Shown here piece by piece: positions 1 to 8,363 of a stretch of DNA of 64,000 nt. Made by a program: the position numbers and the translations under genes. Location: positions 9,746-73,745 of the forward strand of contig NZ_JOAG01000046.1 of NCBI RefSeq assembly GCF_000725485.1, written 5' to 3'. The notes beneath the pieces are model-generated. The model saw nothing but the letters and a program-made list of their open reading frames with translations, did no database searches and was not told the DNA's origin. The first letter of the stretch is position 1; each line of letters starts with the position of its first letter. The DNA comes from Nonomuraea candida. Its GTDB lineage: Bacteria > Actinomycetota > Actinomycetes > Streptosporangiales > Streptosporangiaceae.

Positions 1-691
1 TCTTGACCTGGCCGGTCTCCTCATCCGCGTGCGCCGACGTGGTCGCCACCTCGGGATGGCCCTGGAGCCCGGAGACGACCGTTTCCCGGGCCTGCTGGAG
101 CTCGGCGGACGAGAATCCCTTGCCGCCGATCAGGGTGACCTCCAGGGGGAGGGTCCTGGCCAGCTCGATCGCGCGAGCCGGGACGGGCCCTTTGAAGCCG
201 ACGCGCAGCCCGCGCCGGTCGTCGGTGTACCTGACGCCGGAGATCTCGTCGGGGAACTCCGCGTGCAGTTGGTCGATCACCTTGCCGTTGGACGACTGCG
301 AGCCGAAGCGGTCGATGGCCTCGGCGTAGGAGATGCCCTCCGACCTGGCGACGGTCGCGAGGTCGGCCAGCTCGGCGTACGGAATGCCGTCGATCACCAC
401 GTCCGGATCGGTCACCGCGGGGTCGTAACCGTCGAAGTCGGTCGGCTTGGGCGAGGAGGTGGCGGCCATCCGTGCCGCGTAACGCCTGACGACCTCCTCC
501 AGGGGCCGGCCCGACGCCGCCGCCTCCCGCTTGAGCCGCTCCAGGGTGGGCCGATGCACGGTGGGCTGATCGGCCCGCGGCAACACGATCGTCTCGCTCC
601 CGGCCGCCGTGCTCACCTGACCGGCGCCGGGCGGGCCGCAGCCGCATAACGCTGCGAGCACCGCGAGGACGGCCAAACGCGATCTCTTCAT
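1..691 (-). CDS. Exported lipoprotein with protease-prodomain-like region (3' end outside window)
   Basis: The frame is open from an ATG at 691 to the window edge, giving at least 230 residues; the C-terminus is missing. The protein begins with a basic stretch and a hydrophobic segment ending in LCGC, so Cys18 is the likely lipidated residue and the protein should sit on the outer face of the membrane. A charged helical linker follows. The region after about residue 115 (phrases such as GISYAEAID, GLRVGFKGP and a final HADEETGQV) resembles the N-terminal domain found ahead of many actinobacterial secreted trypsin-like proteases. If so, a catalytic domain should lie beyond the edge. That is inference; the lipoprotein signal is direct. 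Confidence 0.7.
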   Translation of the reverse strand, partial: MKRSRLAVLAVLAALCGCGPPGAGQVSTAAGSETIVLPRADQPTVHRPTLERLKREAAASGRPLEEVVRRYAARMAATSSPKPTDFDGYDPAVTDPDVVIDGIPYAELADLATVARSEGISYAEAIDRFGSQSSNGKVIDQLHAEFPDEISGVRYTDDRRGLRVGFKGPVPARAIELARTLPLEVTLIGGKGFSSAELQQARETVVSGLQGHPEVATTSAHADEETGQVK

Positions 692-857
692 ACCTGAAGG
701 ACGCGCCACCATCCTGACCGGTTCATGGGAACCGGGCCCCTTCTTCCGGCCGGTCACCACTCATACCTGCCCGGCAATGTCGGCTTCCGAATCCGTCATG
801 GGAGATCTCCCGGCCGCACGCCGGGCCAATGCTCGAACGCCCCACCGCATTAACAGT

Positions 858-888
858 GAGGCCACCGTGCGTGACGCGCGGTGGCCTC
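858..888 (-). terminator. Hairpin terminator after the 2H phosphoesterase gene
   Basis: GAGGCCACCG (858-867) and CGGTGGCCTC (879-888) are perfect 10-base complements around an 11-base loop. The hairpin touches the stop codon of the leftward gene. There is no T-run, which is usual for high-GC actinobacterial terminators. Confidence 0.65.
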
Positions 889-1552
889 AACCATGGCTTG
901 CCGATCGCCCCTGGAGGGCACCTGAGGTCCCGAAAGACGCCCGCTGGATGAGACGCCACCGGTAAACCTGCTCGTCGCGACTGATGTCGATCAGCGAGAC
1001 GCGAGTCAGCACCGCGGGAAGCGCGGCCGCGTGCTTGTCGAGCACCGCGCGAATCGGCGCCAGCGGGATGCCACTGACCTGGGAGTAGGCGAGGCTCACA
1101 TGAGGCCTGAAGCCCTCTTCGGCTTCGGGGACCCGGTCGGCGCCCCACACATCGGCGATACCGGCCCGCACAGCCCGCCGCACCGCATCGACCGCGGCTG
1201 ACGGCCGAACGGGAAGATTGACGCCCTCAGGGTCCACCGCCGCAGGACCCAGCTTGACGGGCACCGGGCCGAGGCCGGCGACGCGGTCGCTCACCGCCGC
1301 GGCGACCTCCCGCACAGACTCCTCATCCACCTCGTCGGTGAAGCCGACGCCCTGCAGCGTCATGTGCAGCCATTCCAGCGGGATGGGGCCCAGAGCGCCG
1401 GTGGCCGCCAGCTCAGGCTGGATCTGCCGCGCGAACTCATGGATCACCGGCTGATCCTCTACCAGGATGTGCCAGGTGAAATAGGATCTGCCCGGCCGCC
1501 AGCCTGGCCTCCACCACCAGTGGTCACGCGTCTGGTTCTCGTCCGCTGCCAA
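887..1552 (-). CDS. 2'-5' RNA ligase / 2H phosphoesterase family protein
   Basis: The protein has the two H-x-T/S-x signatures of the 2H phosphoesterase superfamily, HMTL (His63 from the chosen start) and HVSL (His151), spaced as in the family. Members act on 2',3'-cyclic phosphates or 2'-5' linkages in RNA and nucleotides; the substrate here is unknown. Length is about 221 residues. The start is uncertain: TTG at 1552 gives a 29-base overlap with the upstream regulator, while an ATG at 1624 in the same frame would overlap it by 101 bases. The overlap implies translational coupling to the XRE-type regulator upstream, and a strong hairpin follows at once. Confidence 0.75.
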   Translation of the reverse strand: MAADENQTRDHWWWRPGWRPGRSYFTWHILVEDQPVIHEFARQIQPELAATGALGPIPLEWLHMTLQGVGFTDEVDEESVREVAAAVSDRVAGLGPVPVKLGPAAVDPEGVNLPVRPSAAVDAVRRAVRAGIADVWGADRVPEAEEGFRPHVSLAYSQVSGIPLAPIRAVLDKHAAALPAVLTRVSLIDISRDEQVYRWRLIQRASFGTSGALQGRSASHG

Positions 1553-3062
1553 GGGCCCGCCTCTCCACGCGCATGGTCGTCGCTGCTTCGAACGCGCTGA
1601 TCGCGTCGTTGATCCTTCTGCCATCCCTGCTGGCGCGCAAGGCCGGGCTCATTCTCGTGATGATTTCGGCGAGCTGCAGCAGCAGCGGCGCCGGCCTGGC
1701 GTCAGAGGGCGTGTCCAGCACCATGTCGAGCACAGTCAGGGCGGCTTCGGGCTCGCCTTGATCGACGTGCGCACGAACGATGTGGAGCTGCGTCATACGC
1801 TCGGTGCCGAGGTTGCGCTCCGGTGCCGGTCGGGCACGCGAAGCGGCGACGGAGCGTTCGGCCATCTCCAGGGCCACCCCGGGCCGACCCAGCACGAGGC
1901 AGGCATCGGCCCAGTAGCTGAGGGCCCGCTCGGGCGGACAGCTCAGCACCCCGCCCAGACATTGACGTTCCTGCGTGGGCGAGATGCCACGGGCCTGGGC
2001 GAGCGTTTCACGGGCGTCTCGGAGTCTTCCTGCCCGCGCGTAGTCGAGCGCCAGGGTGCTCGCGAGCATCACGTGGGTCTGCCCGCCGGCCCGGGCGGCG
2101 AAGAACGCCCCGCGCTCGGCATGCCGGATAGCAGCTTCGCAGTCGTTCGCCCAGTAGGCGGCCACCTGCCTGGTTTTGCAGATCCAGGCGCGGAGGGCGT
2201 CGTTGCCGGTCTCCTGCGCGAAGTACCAGGCGGTATGCGTGTGGGCGGCGGTCGCGTCCACACGGCCGAGGTCGGTACTGGCCCAGCCGAGTACGGTCAT
2301 GGCCCAGCCCGCGATCGAATGGAGCTCCGTCCGGTAGCGCAGGGGCTGCCGTCCTTCGAGGAGGTGGAGAGCCTCGTCACGAATGCGCCGTACATCGGCG
2401 AGCAGCCTGGGCATCGGGATTTGCAGGTAGCTGTGCGCCGCCTGCTGCAGTTCGGCCTGGAGCCGGGAAAGGGTTTCCTCGCCGACGTTACTCTGCTCGG
2501 CCTGAGTCAGGATCTTCGAGGATTCTCGAGCATAGAGGGAAAGTTGCTGGGCGGGGTCCAGGACGCGGCGGTCCCGAAGGTCCATAAGTGATGGACGCGA
2601 CACTTCGGGTGTGCCCGGGAATGGAGCGTTCTCGCATTTAGCGGGGCCGTGCGCCCGATGATTATCGTCGAGGGATCGGTAATCGATACGGTCGATCTCA
2701 GCCCTTTCATCTGCTTTGTAGAGCGCGTACTCGGTGTCGGTGAGCAGGCTCCGCGCATGAGCCTGATAGATGCGCGCGAGCACGTGCAGGCCAGTGACGC
2801 TGGGCCGGCGGCCACCCTTCGGCCAACGTTCGAACTCCAGGGTGCGAGACCTGACCATGGGAGCGTCGCCCGCATCGAGCTCGTTCCAGCGGTCGGCGAC
2901 GCCTTGAAGGCTCAGGTCGTGCGCCACCCGGAACGCTTCACGAGGCGATATTCCCGGATTGTCGATTTCCCACACAGCTGCGATATGTTCCCACGTCAAT
3001 CCCCGCATTCGTAGCTGATGCGAGCGAAGCGCACGTTGCTGTCTCTTTGACGGGATAGCCAT
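1524..3062 (-). CDS. XRE-like regulator with helical (TPR-like) C-terminal region
   Basis: A 512-residue protein starting at ATG 3062 behind a GGGTGAG ribosome site. The first ~110 residues look like a divergent helix-turn-helix domain of the type found in large actinobacterial regulators (LRMRGLTWEHIAA, then a GVADRWNEL stretch). The remainder is almost entirely alpha-helical, with repeated Ala/Leu/Arg-rich helix pairs as in TPR sensors that bind a peptide or small molecule. It is divergent from the micro-ORF/lanthipeptide operon across a 232-base intergenic region with palindromes, so it may control that operon. Effector unknown. Confidence 0.7.
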   Translation of the reverse strand: MAIPSKRQQRALRSHQLRMRGLTWEHIAAVWEIDNPGISPREAFRVAHDLSLQGVADRWNELDAGDAPMVRSRTLEFERWPKGGRRPSVTGLHVLARIYQAHARSLLTDTEYALYKADERAEIDRIDYRSLDDNHRAHGPAKCENAPFPGTPEVSRPSLMDLRDRRVLDPAQQLSLYARESSKILTQAEQSNVGEETLSRLQAELQQAAHSYLQIPMPRLLADVRRIRDEALHLLEGRQPLRYRTELHSIAGWAMTVLGWASTDLGRVDATAAHTHTAWYFAQETGNDALRAWICKTRQVAAYWANDCEAAIRHAERGAFFAARAGGQTHVMLASTLALDYARAGRLRDARETLAQARGISPTQERQCLGGVLSCPPERALSYWADACLVLGRPGVALEMAERSVAASRARPAPERNLGTERMTQLHIVRAHVDQGEPEAALTVLDMVLDTPSDARPAPLLLQLAEIITRMSPALRASRDGRRINDAISAFEAATTMRVERRALGSGREPDA

Positions 3063-3294
3063 GACTCACCCTTAGTCCTGAGCCGCCTTACCTCTCAAGG
3101 TAGCGCTTACGGACCTGCTGACGGCCAGCTGACTTCCGCCTCCGTATAGAGGCATATCCGCAGGTCAACCGCAATCTGCTGAGCTAACTTTTTCGGGTCT
3201 CTCTACACTTCGCATCTGGGCGTTTACTGACGTCAATCCTTACACCCGAATGCGGGAGCGGGCAGACGCTCCTCGAAAAGAGGATAGAGGCCCT
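3063..3294. promoter_or_regulatory. Divergent promoter region with palindrome between regulator and lanthipeptide locus
   Basis: This 232-base stretch is less GC-rich than its surroundings and separates the XRE-like regulator (leftward) from the micro-ORFs and lanthipeptide genes (rightward). It contains TACCT-CTCA-AGGTA (3089-3102), a 5-4-5 inverted repeat about 30 bases before the regulator's start, well placed for autoregulation. No clear -10/-35 pair was found for the rightward operon. Confidence 0.45.
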
Positions 3295-3375
3295 ATGGTC
3301 CCTGACAACAACCCGCCCAACAGCGGCCTGCCAGCAGCGAACAGCCGGAACAGCGGCACCGTCGCGGCCGTCTAG
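3295..3375 (+). CDS. 26-residue micro-ORF leading the lanthipeptide locus
   Basis: ATG 3295 follows a purine-rich ribosome site (GAGGATAGAGG). It encodes 26 residues beginning MVPDNNPPN, rich in Asn, Pro and Ser, and stops at TAG 3373-3375. The last base of the stop is the first base of a GTG start for the next ORF, so translation may re-initiate. No family recognised. It could be a leader peptide or a real small protein. Confidence 0.4.
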   Translation: MVPDNNPPNSGLPAANSRNSGTVAAV

Positions 3376-3563
3376 TGGACGCCCGAGTCGTGTACGTGGA
3401 TGTGGCCGCGCGCCCGCTGCGCTCAGGAGAGCCTGCGAACGCAAGGCCAGCATCCCCGCAGGAACCACGCGCGGCGCTCGCCGCCCGGCTGGCGGGTTAT
3501 GCGTCCGCCTCACATCCCCGGCGCCAATTTCCCCGTCCCCGCCCACTCAGGGGCCCGGCATGA
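3375..3563 (+). CDS. 62-residue basic, proline-rich small protein
   Basis: Starts at GTG 3375, overlapping the previous stop by one base, and ends at TGA 3561-3563, overlapping the next ATG in an ATGA junction. The product is rich in Arg, Pro and Ala, with a DVAARPLRSGEP stretch near the N-terminus and a helix AALAARLAGYASA before a basic HPRRQFPRPRPLRG tail. No signal peptide or membrane segment. Both junctions suggest it is translated together with its neighbours. Function unknown. Confidence 0.5.
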   Translation: MDARVVYVDVAARPLRSGEPANARPASPQEPRAALAARLAGYASASHPRRQFPRPRPLRGPA

Positions 3564-3730
3564 ACCACATCTTCCTGGCCCTGCTCGACAGTCTCTTCCC
3601 CGGCACCAGCCAGCGTGGAGGCGCGCCGACACCGCCGCCAACCGACCACCGGCGTGTCCGTTGGACAGGGCTGCCCGGCCCCGCCACGGTGAACCCGCGC
3701 CGCGTCAAGCCCCTCCGCACAATCCACTGA
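3560..3730 (+). CDS. 56-residue small protein with hydrophobic N-terminus
   Basis: ATG 3560 sits inside the ATGA overlap with the preceding small gene. The product begins MNHIFLALLDSLFPG, a short amphipathic or weak membrane-associating helix, followed by a Pro/Arg-rich tail. It ends 27 bases before the methyltransferase start. I recognise no family. Coupling and position suggest it belongs to the same transcript as the lanthipeptide genes. Confidence 0.45.
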   Translation: MNHIFLALLDSLFPGTSQRGGAPTPPPTDHRRVRWTGLPGPATVNPRRVKPLRTIH

Positions 3731-3757
3731 CCAGGACACATATCACAGGGAGATCGT

Positions 3758-4990
3758 GTGAACGACGAGAGCACCGACCAGGCACGGGCTGCCGAACTGA
3801 GGGACAAGCTGGCGGACGAGCTCGCCGCGGCGGGCCACATCCGGTCGGCTCAGGTCGACCAGGCGTTCCGCACCGTGCCCCGGCACGCGTTCGTGCCGGC
3901 CGACACCCCGCTGGAGGTCACCTACCAGGCCGACAGCGCGGTGGTGACCAAGCGGGACGAGAACGGCACGGCCATCTCGTCCGTCAGCGCCGCCTACGTC
4001 CAGGTCGCGATGACCGAGCAGGCCGGCCTGGAGCCGGGCATGCTGGTGCTGGAGATCGGCTCGGGGGGCGTGAACGCGGCGATGATCGCCGAGATCGTCG
4101 GGCCGGACGGGCACGTCGTCAGCGTGGACATCGACCCGGAGGTGACCGCTCGCGCCTGCGAACTGCTGGCCGCCAACGGGTACGCGAGCCGGGTCACCGT
4201 CATGGAGGTCGATGCCGAGCACGAGATCCCCGGGTTCGAGCGGTTCAACGCGATCATCGTGACGGTCGGCGCGTGGGACCTGTCTCCGGCCTGGCTGCGC
4301 CAGTTGGCCCCCAACGGCATGCTCGTGGTGCCGTTGCGGATGAACGGCGTCACCCGCTCCATCGCGTTCCGCGGCACGAACGACCACCTGACCAGCACGT
4401 CCGCCGTGGTGTGCGGGTTCGTCCCCATGCAGGGTGCCGGGCAGCACGTGGACAGGGAGTTCCGGCTCCGCGACCCTAACGGGCACACGGTCACCCTGCG
4501 GTTCGACGACGGGGCGCCCGACGAGCCCGCGCTGCTGGACGGCGTTCTGGCGGGCGAGCGGAGCGAGCTGTGGTCCGGCGTCACGATCGAGCACGGCGTG
4601 TCGTTCGCCGACCTGCACCTGTGGCTGGCGAGCTTCCTGCCCGGCTTCTGCAAGCTGGCCGCCGAGGAGGGGGCCGAACTCGCCCAGGAGCGCAAGACGT
4701 GGTTCCCGTTCGCCGGGGTGCGCGGTGACTCCTTCGCCTACCTGTCGGTGCGGCCCGCGCTGGAAGGCGCGGGCTCGGAGTTCGGCGCTCGCGCCTACGG
4801 GCCGCACGGCCTGGAGGCGGCGGCCGTGCTGGTCGAGCAGATCCGGGCGTGGGACGAGCAGGCCCGCAACCGCGCCGAGCCCACGTTCGCCTACTGGCCG
4901 GCCGGCCACGCCCCCGCCCGTCTGCCCGAGGGCACGGCGAGGCTCAACAAGACCCACGGTCTTGTCACGATCTCCTGGCCCACCGGCTGA
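3758..4990 (+). CDS. PIMT-like O-methyltransferase of FxLD lanthipeptide systems
   Basis: A 410-residue protein from GTG 3758, with ribosome site AGGGAGA. The N-terminal half is a protein-L-isoaspartate O-methyltransferase fold: the lead-in FRTVPRHAFVP, then SAM motif I (VLEIGSGG, residues 98-105), with acidic residues at 124 and 126 that should contact the SAM ribose. It is about 190 residues longer than housekeeping PIMT (~215); the added C-terminal domain is typical of lanthipeptide-associated members. In characterised systems of this kind the enzyme methylates a core Asp, which cyclises to aspartimide and can hydrolyse to isoaspartate. The precursor gene follows 51 bases downstream. Confidence 0.9.
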   Translation: MNDESTDQARAAELRDKLADELAAAGHIRSAQVDQAFRTVPRHAFVPADTPLEVTYQADSAVVTKRDENGTAISSVSAAYVQVAMTEQAGLEPGMLVLEIGSGGVNAAMIAEIVGPDGHVVSVDIDPEVTARACELLAANGYASRVTVMEVDAEHEIPGFERFNAIIVTVGAWDLSPAWLRQLAPNGMLVVPLRMNGVTRSIAFRGTNDHLTSTSAVVCGFVPMQGAGQHVDREFRLRDPNGHTVTLRFDDGAPDEPALLDGVLAGERSELWSGVTIEHGVSFADLHLWLASFLPGFCKLAAEEGAELAQERKTWFPFAGVRGDSFAYLSVRPALEGAGSEFGARAYGPHGLEAAAVLVEQIRAWDEQARNRAEPTFAYWPAGHAPARLPEGTARLNKTHGLVTISWPTG

Positions 4991-5041
4991 CCGCCGCCGG
5001 GCCAGGATGCCCCACACCCAACCGATGAGGAGTGTGATCCG

Positions 5042-5242
5042 ATGGCTCCAACGATGACCCTCGACGCGCCCGAGGTCCTGCACCATGCGGACGTCGTGGC
5101 CGACGACGAGTTCGAGCTGGACATGCGCGTCGTGGAGGCCACCACGCCGCTGATCAGGATGGAAGACTGCGACACCAGCGACGGGTGCGGCAACACGTGC
5201 AGCACCAGCGCGTGCACCACCAGCTCCAACGACCCTTCCTGA
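5042..5242 (+). CDS. FxLD-family lanthipeptide precursor peptide
   Basis: A 66-residue peptide behind a GAGGAG ribosome site. The acidic leader carries FELD at residues 24-27, the F-x-L-D box that names this family and corresponds to the LanB-binding FNLD-type box of class I leaders. The core (about residue 34 onward) holds Cys43, Cys49, Cys53 and Cys58 and thirteen Ser/Thr residues, so up to four (methyl)lanthionine rings are possible. Asp42, Asp44 and Asp47 cluster there; Asp47-Gly48 is the classic sequence for aspartimide formation and the best guess for the methyltransferase target. No protease site is obvious; leader cleavage probably falls near Ala33. Confidence 0.92.
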   Translation: MAPTMTLDAPEVLHHADVVADDEFELDMRVVEATTPLIRMEDCDTSDGCGNTCSTSACTTSSNDPS

Positions 5243-5257
5243 ACCACTCTCTGCCGC

Positions 5258-5286
5258 CCGGCGCCCACACCCCGCGTGGGCGCCGG
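5258..5286 (+). terminator. Strong hairpin between precursor and LanB genes (partial terminator)
   Basis: CGGCGCCCAC (5259-5268) pairs perfectly with GTGGGCGCCG (5276-5285) around a 7-base loop, and one more C-G pair closes it. It begins 16 bases after the precursor stop and ends 39 bases before the dehydratase start. Such a hairpin would let most transcripts end after the precursor and a minority read through, the usual way to make precursor in excess over enzyme. Confidence 0.6.
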
Positions 5287-5324
5287 CGGCGCGGCTCACC
5301 ACCGACCTCCGGAGAGGGATCACG

Positions 5325-8300
5325 ATGAGCGTCCCCCTGCGCTACCGGCACACCGGCCTGGTCATGGTGCGAGCGAGCACCGATCCGGGCGACCTGGAAC
5401 TGCCGACATGCCTCGATCTGCGCGACCCCGCCTCCTTCCAGCAGGAAGGCCGGACGTGGCTGGCGAAGGTGTGGGCGCGCGGCGAGGTGCGCGAGGCCCT
5501 GCAGATGGCCAGCCCCGACCTCGCCGTTCGCGTCGACGCCCTGCTCGACGCCGCCGTCCCGCCTGCCGGCGACGTGCGCCGCGCCGTCATGGCCACCGTC
5601 TCCTACCTGCTGCGCTGGCAGCGCCGCTCGACCCCGTTCGGGCTGTTCGCCGGAATCACGACCGCGGCCGTCGGGCCCGCGAGAGCCGACATCGGCGCCC
5701 GGCACCGCGCGCACGCGCGGGTGAACGCCGACTGGATCACCCACCTCGCCGAGGAGATGGAGCGGCATCGCGGCCTGCGGCCGCGCCTGATGGTGATCGC
5801 CGACAGCTTCGGAATCGCCCGCGACGGCCGCTTCGTCGTCCCCGCACGGGCGCACGGCGACGCCCGGCACCCCGGCCCGATCCGAGAGATGTCGATACGG
5901 CTGACCCGGCCCGTCCAGGCCGCGCTCGCCGCCGCGGCGACACCGATCCGGTTCGATCGGCTCGCCACCGACCTGACCGCGTGCTTGCCCGGCGCTTCGC
6001 CGGAGAAGATCCTCGCCCTGCTGCACACGCTGGTGGACCAGCACATCCTGATCACCAACCTGCGCCCGCCGATGACGGCCGCCGACCCGCTCCACCACCT
6101 GATCGGCGTGCTGCGCGAGGCGGGCGGCGCCGATCTGGCCGACCTCGCGCGGCTGCTGCGTCACCTCGAACACGTCCGCGACCTGCTGGCGCGGCACAAC
6201 ACCGCCGCTCCCGAGCGGGCCGCCGCGCTCCGCGCCGCCGCACGGGTGCAGATGGCCGCGCTCGCGCCGGGCGCCGGCCTGGCCACCGACATGGCGCTCG
6301 ACGCGCGGATCGCCGTGCCCGACGTCGTGCTGCAGGAGGCCGCCCGCGCGGCCACCGTCCTGCTGCGCCTGGCCACCGAGCCGTTCGGCCGCACGGCCTG
6401 GATGGACTACCACGCCCGGTTCCTGGCCCGGTACGGGCCCGGCGCCCTGGTCCCGGTGAAGGAGCTGGTCGCCGACTCGGGGCTCGGCTACCCCGGCGGT
6501 TACCTCGGCGCACCTCGCGCCCGGCCCACCTGGCGGACGATCATCGACCGGGACGCCACCCTCCTGGCCCTCATCCAGCAAGCCGCCCAGAGCGGAGCCG
6601 ACGAGATCACGCTCACCGACGCGGACGTCACCGCGTTGACCGTGGGCGACCATGACACCGTGGTGCTGCCCCACCGCATCGAGATCGGCGTCGCTGTGTC
6701 CGCGCCCTCCACGGAGGCGATCAACCGGGGGGAGTTCGGCCTGCGCATCACCGCCAACCCGCGCGCTCACACCAGCATGACCGGGCGGTTCGCGCACCTT
6801 CTGAACGACGGCGACCGCGCCCGGCTGGCCGGCTCCCATGCCGCCGGGGCCGACGCCGTGGTGGTGCAGCTGTCCTTCCCGCCCCGCCGCCCCCGCAACG
6901 AGAACCTCGCGCGGGTCCCGCCGCTCCTGCCCACCGTCGTCCACCTGGGCGAGCACCCCGCCGGCGGCGGCGCGATCGGCGTCGAGGACCTGGCGGTCAC
7001 CGCCGACTCCACCCACCTGCACCTGGTGCAGCGCTCCACCGGCCGGCGCGTCATCGCCCGGCTCCCGCACGCGCTGGACACCACCGTCCAGATCCCGCCG
7101 CTGGCCCGGTTCCTCGCCGAGGTCGCCGACGCCCGCGCCGCCGCCTACAAGCCGTTCAACTACGGCGCCGCCCGCACCCTGCCGCACCTGCCGCGCATCC
7201 GCTACCGGCGCACCGTCCTGGCACCCGCCCGATGGCTCCTCACCACCGCCGACGTCCCCGGCCCCAGCCACGGCTGGGACGCGGCCCTGAGCGCGTGGCG
7301 GTCGCGGTGGCGCACGCCGGCACGCGTCCTGCTCTGCCACGAGGACCTGCGTCTCCCGCTCGACCTCGATCAGCCGATGGACCGCGCCGTCCTCCAGACA
7401 CGGCTGGAGCGGGCTGGGAAGGTCGAGCTGCAGGAAGACGACCCGGCGCACGGGCGGGGCTGGATCGGCCGACCGGCCGAGCTGCTGATCCCCATGACCG
7501 TGGTGAGCCCGTCGCGACGCAGCCTCCCTGTGATGGCGGCCCCCGGCGCTACCACGCTGGTGTGCGCGCATCTGGTCGGCAACCCGGCCCGGTTCGACGA
7601 CATCCTGGCCCGGCACCTGCCGCCGCTCGCCGACGAACTCGCCGACCTGCTCACGTCCTGGTGGGTGCGCCGGCACCGCGACATGATCCAGCCCGACGCC
7701 GACCAGTACCTCGCCGTGTACCTGCGTCTGGCCGACCCCGGCCGGTACGGGCCCGTCGCGGCACGCCTGGCCGCCTTCGCCGCCCGGCTGGACACGCTGG
7801 GCCTGCCCGCGCAGCTCGCCATCACCACCTGCCGCGAGCAGCCCGGCCGGTACGGCCAAGCCGCAGCGCTGACGGCGGCCGAGCAGGCGTTCACCGCCGA
7901 CACCCAGGCCGCCATCACGCAGATCCGCGTGGCCGACGCCGCCCGGCTGCCCGGCCAGGCGCTGGCCGCCGCCTCCATGGCGCACCTCGCCGCCGCGTTC
8001 GCCCCCGGCCCTGTCGCCGGCTGGCGGGCGCTGGTCGGCTGCCTGGAGCGGCAGACCGGCCCGCTGGATCGCACGCTGCGCGATCATGCGCTCCGCTGGG
8101 GCGACCCCGCCCACGACTACCGGACCGTGCGCGCCATCCCGGGCGGCGAAACCGTCGCCGCCGCCTGGCGCGCCCGCGACACGGCGCTGACCGCCTACCA
8201 CCGCGCCCTCGCCGGGCAGCGCGACCCGGCCACCGTGCTGCGCACCCTGCTGCACGACCACCACGTGCGGGCCCTCGGCGTCGACCCGGAGTACGAGAAG

Positions 8301-8363
8301 ACGACCGGCCGGCTCGCCCGTGCGGCCGCACTGCGCTGCCTCGCTCTGGCAGGTGCCCTGTGA
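5325..8363 (+). CDS. lanB: Class I lanthipeptide dehydratase LanB (full length)
   Basis: A 1012-residue LanB. Residues 1 to ~650 form the glutamylation domain, recognisable from the start (FRHTGLVMVRAS-like opening, RWQRRSTPFGLFAG near residue 100), which uses glutamyl-tRNA to activate core Ser/Thr. The last ~270 residues (from about LTSWWVRRHRDM) form the SpaB_C-type elimination domain, ending in the LTAAEQAFTADTQA helix typical of that fold. It therefore carries both activities. It overlaps lanC in a GTGA junction. The ATG at 5325 has the ribosome site GGAGAGGGA. Confidence 0.93.
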   Translation: MSVPLRYRHTGLVMVRASTDPGDLELPTCLDLRDPASFQQEGRTWLAKVWARGEVREALQMASPDLAVRVDALLDAAVPPAGDVRRAVMATVSYLLRWQRRSTPFGLFAGITTAAVGPARADIGARHRAHARVNADWITHLAEEMERHRGLRPRLMVIADSFGIARDGRFVVPARAHGDARHPGPIREMSIRLTRPVQAALAAAATPIRFDRLATDLTACLPGASPEKILALLHTLVDQHILITNLRPPMTAADPLHHLIGVLREAGGADLADLARLLRHLEHVRDLLARHNTAAPERAAALRAAARVQMAALAPGAGLATDMALDARIAVPDVVLQEAARAATVLLRLATEPFGRTAWMDYHARFLARYGPGALVPVKELVADSGLGYPGGYLGAPRARPTWRTIIDRDATLLALIQQAAQSGADEITLTDADVTALTVGDHDTVVLPHRIEIGVAVSAPSTEAINRGEFGLRITANPRAHTSMTGRFAHLLNDGDRARLAGSHAAGADAVVVQLSFPPRRPRNENLARVPPLLPTVVHLGEHPAGGGAIGVEDLAVTADSTHLHLVQRSTGRRVIARLPHALDTTVQIPPLARFLAEVADARAAAYKPFNYGAARTLPHLPRIRYRRTVLAPARWLLTTADVPGPSHGWDAALSAWRSRWRTPARVLLCHEDLRLPLDLDQPMDRAVLQTRLERAGKVELQEDDPAHGRGWIGRPAELLIPMTVVSPSRRSLPVMAAPGATTLVCAHLVGNPARFDDILARHLPPLADELADLLTSWWVRRHRDMIQPDADQYLAVYLRLADPGRYGPVAARLAAFAARLDTLGLPAQLAITTCREQPGRYGQAAALTAAEQAFTADTQAAITQIRVADAARLPGQALAAASMAHLAAAFAPGPVAGWRALVGCLERQTGPLDRTLRDHALRWGDPAHDYRTVRAIPGGETVAAAWRARDTALTAYHRALAGQRDPATVLRTLLHDHHVRALGVDPEYEKTTGRLARAAALRCLALAGAL

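Noticed and set aside
1..329. Rightward frames in the first 650 bases
   Set aside because: They oppose the leftward lipoprotein frame, which has a start, lipobox and uninterrupted coding to the edge.
3228..3235. TGACGTCA palindrome as an operator upstream of the micro-ORFs
   Set aside because: An 8-base palindrome is common by chance, and its position relative to any promoter element is unclear.
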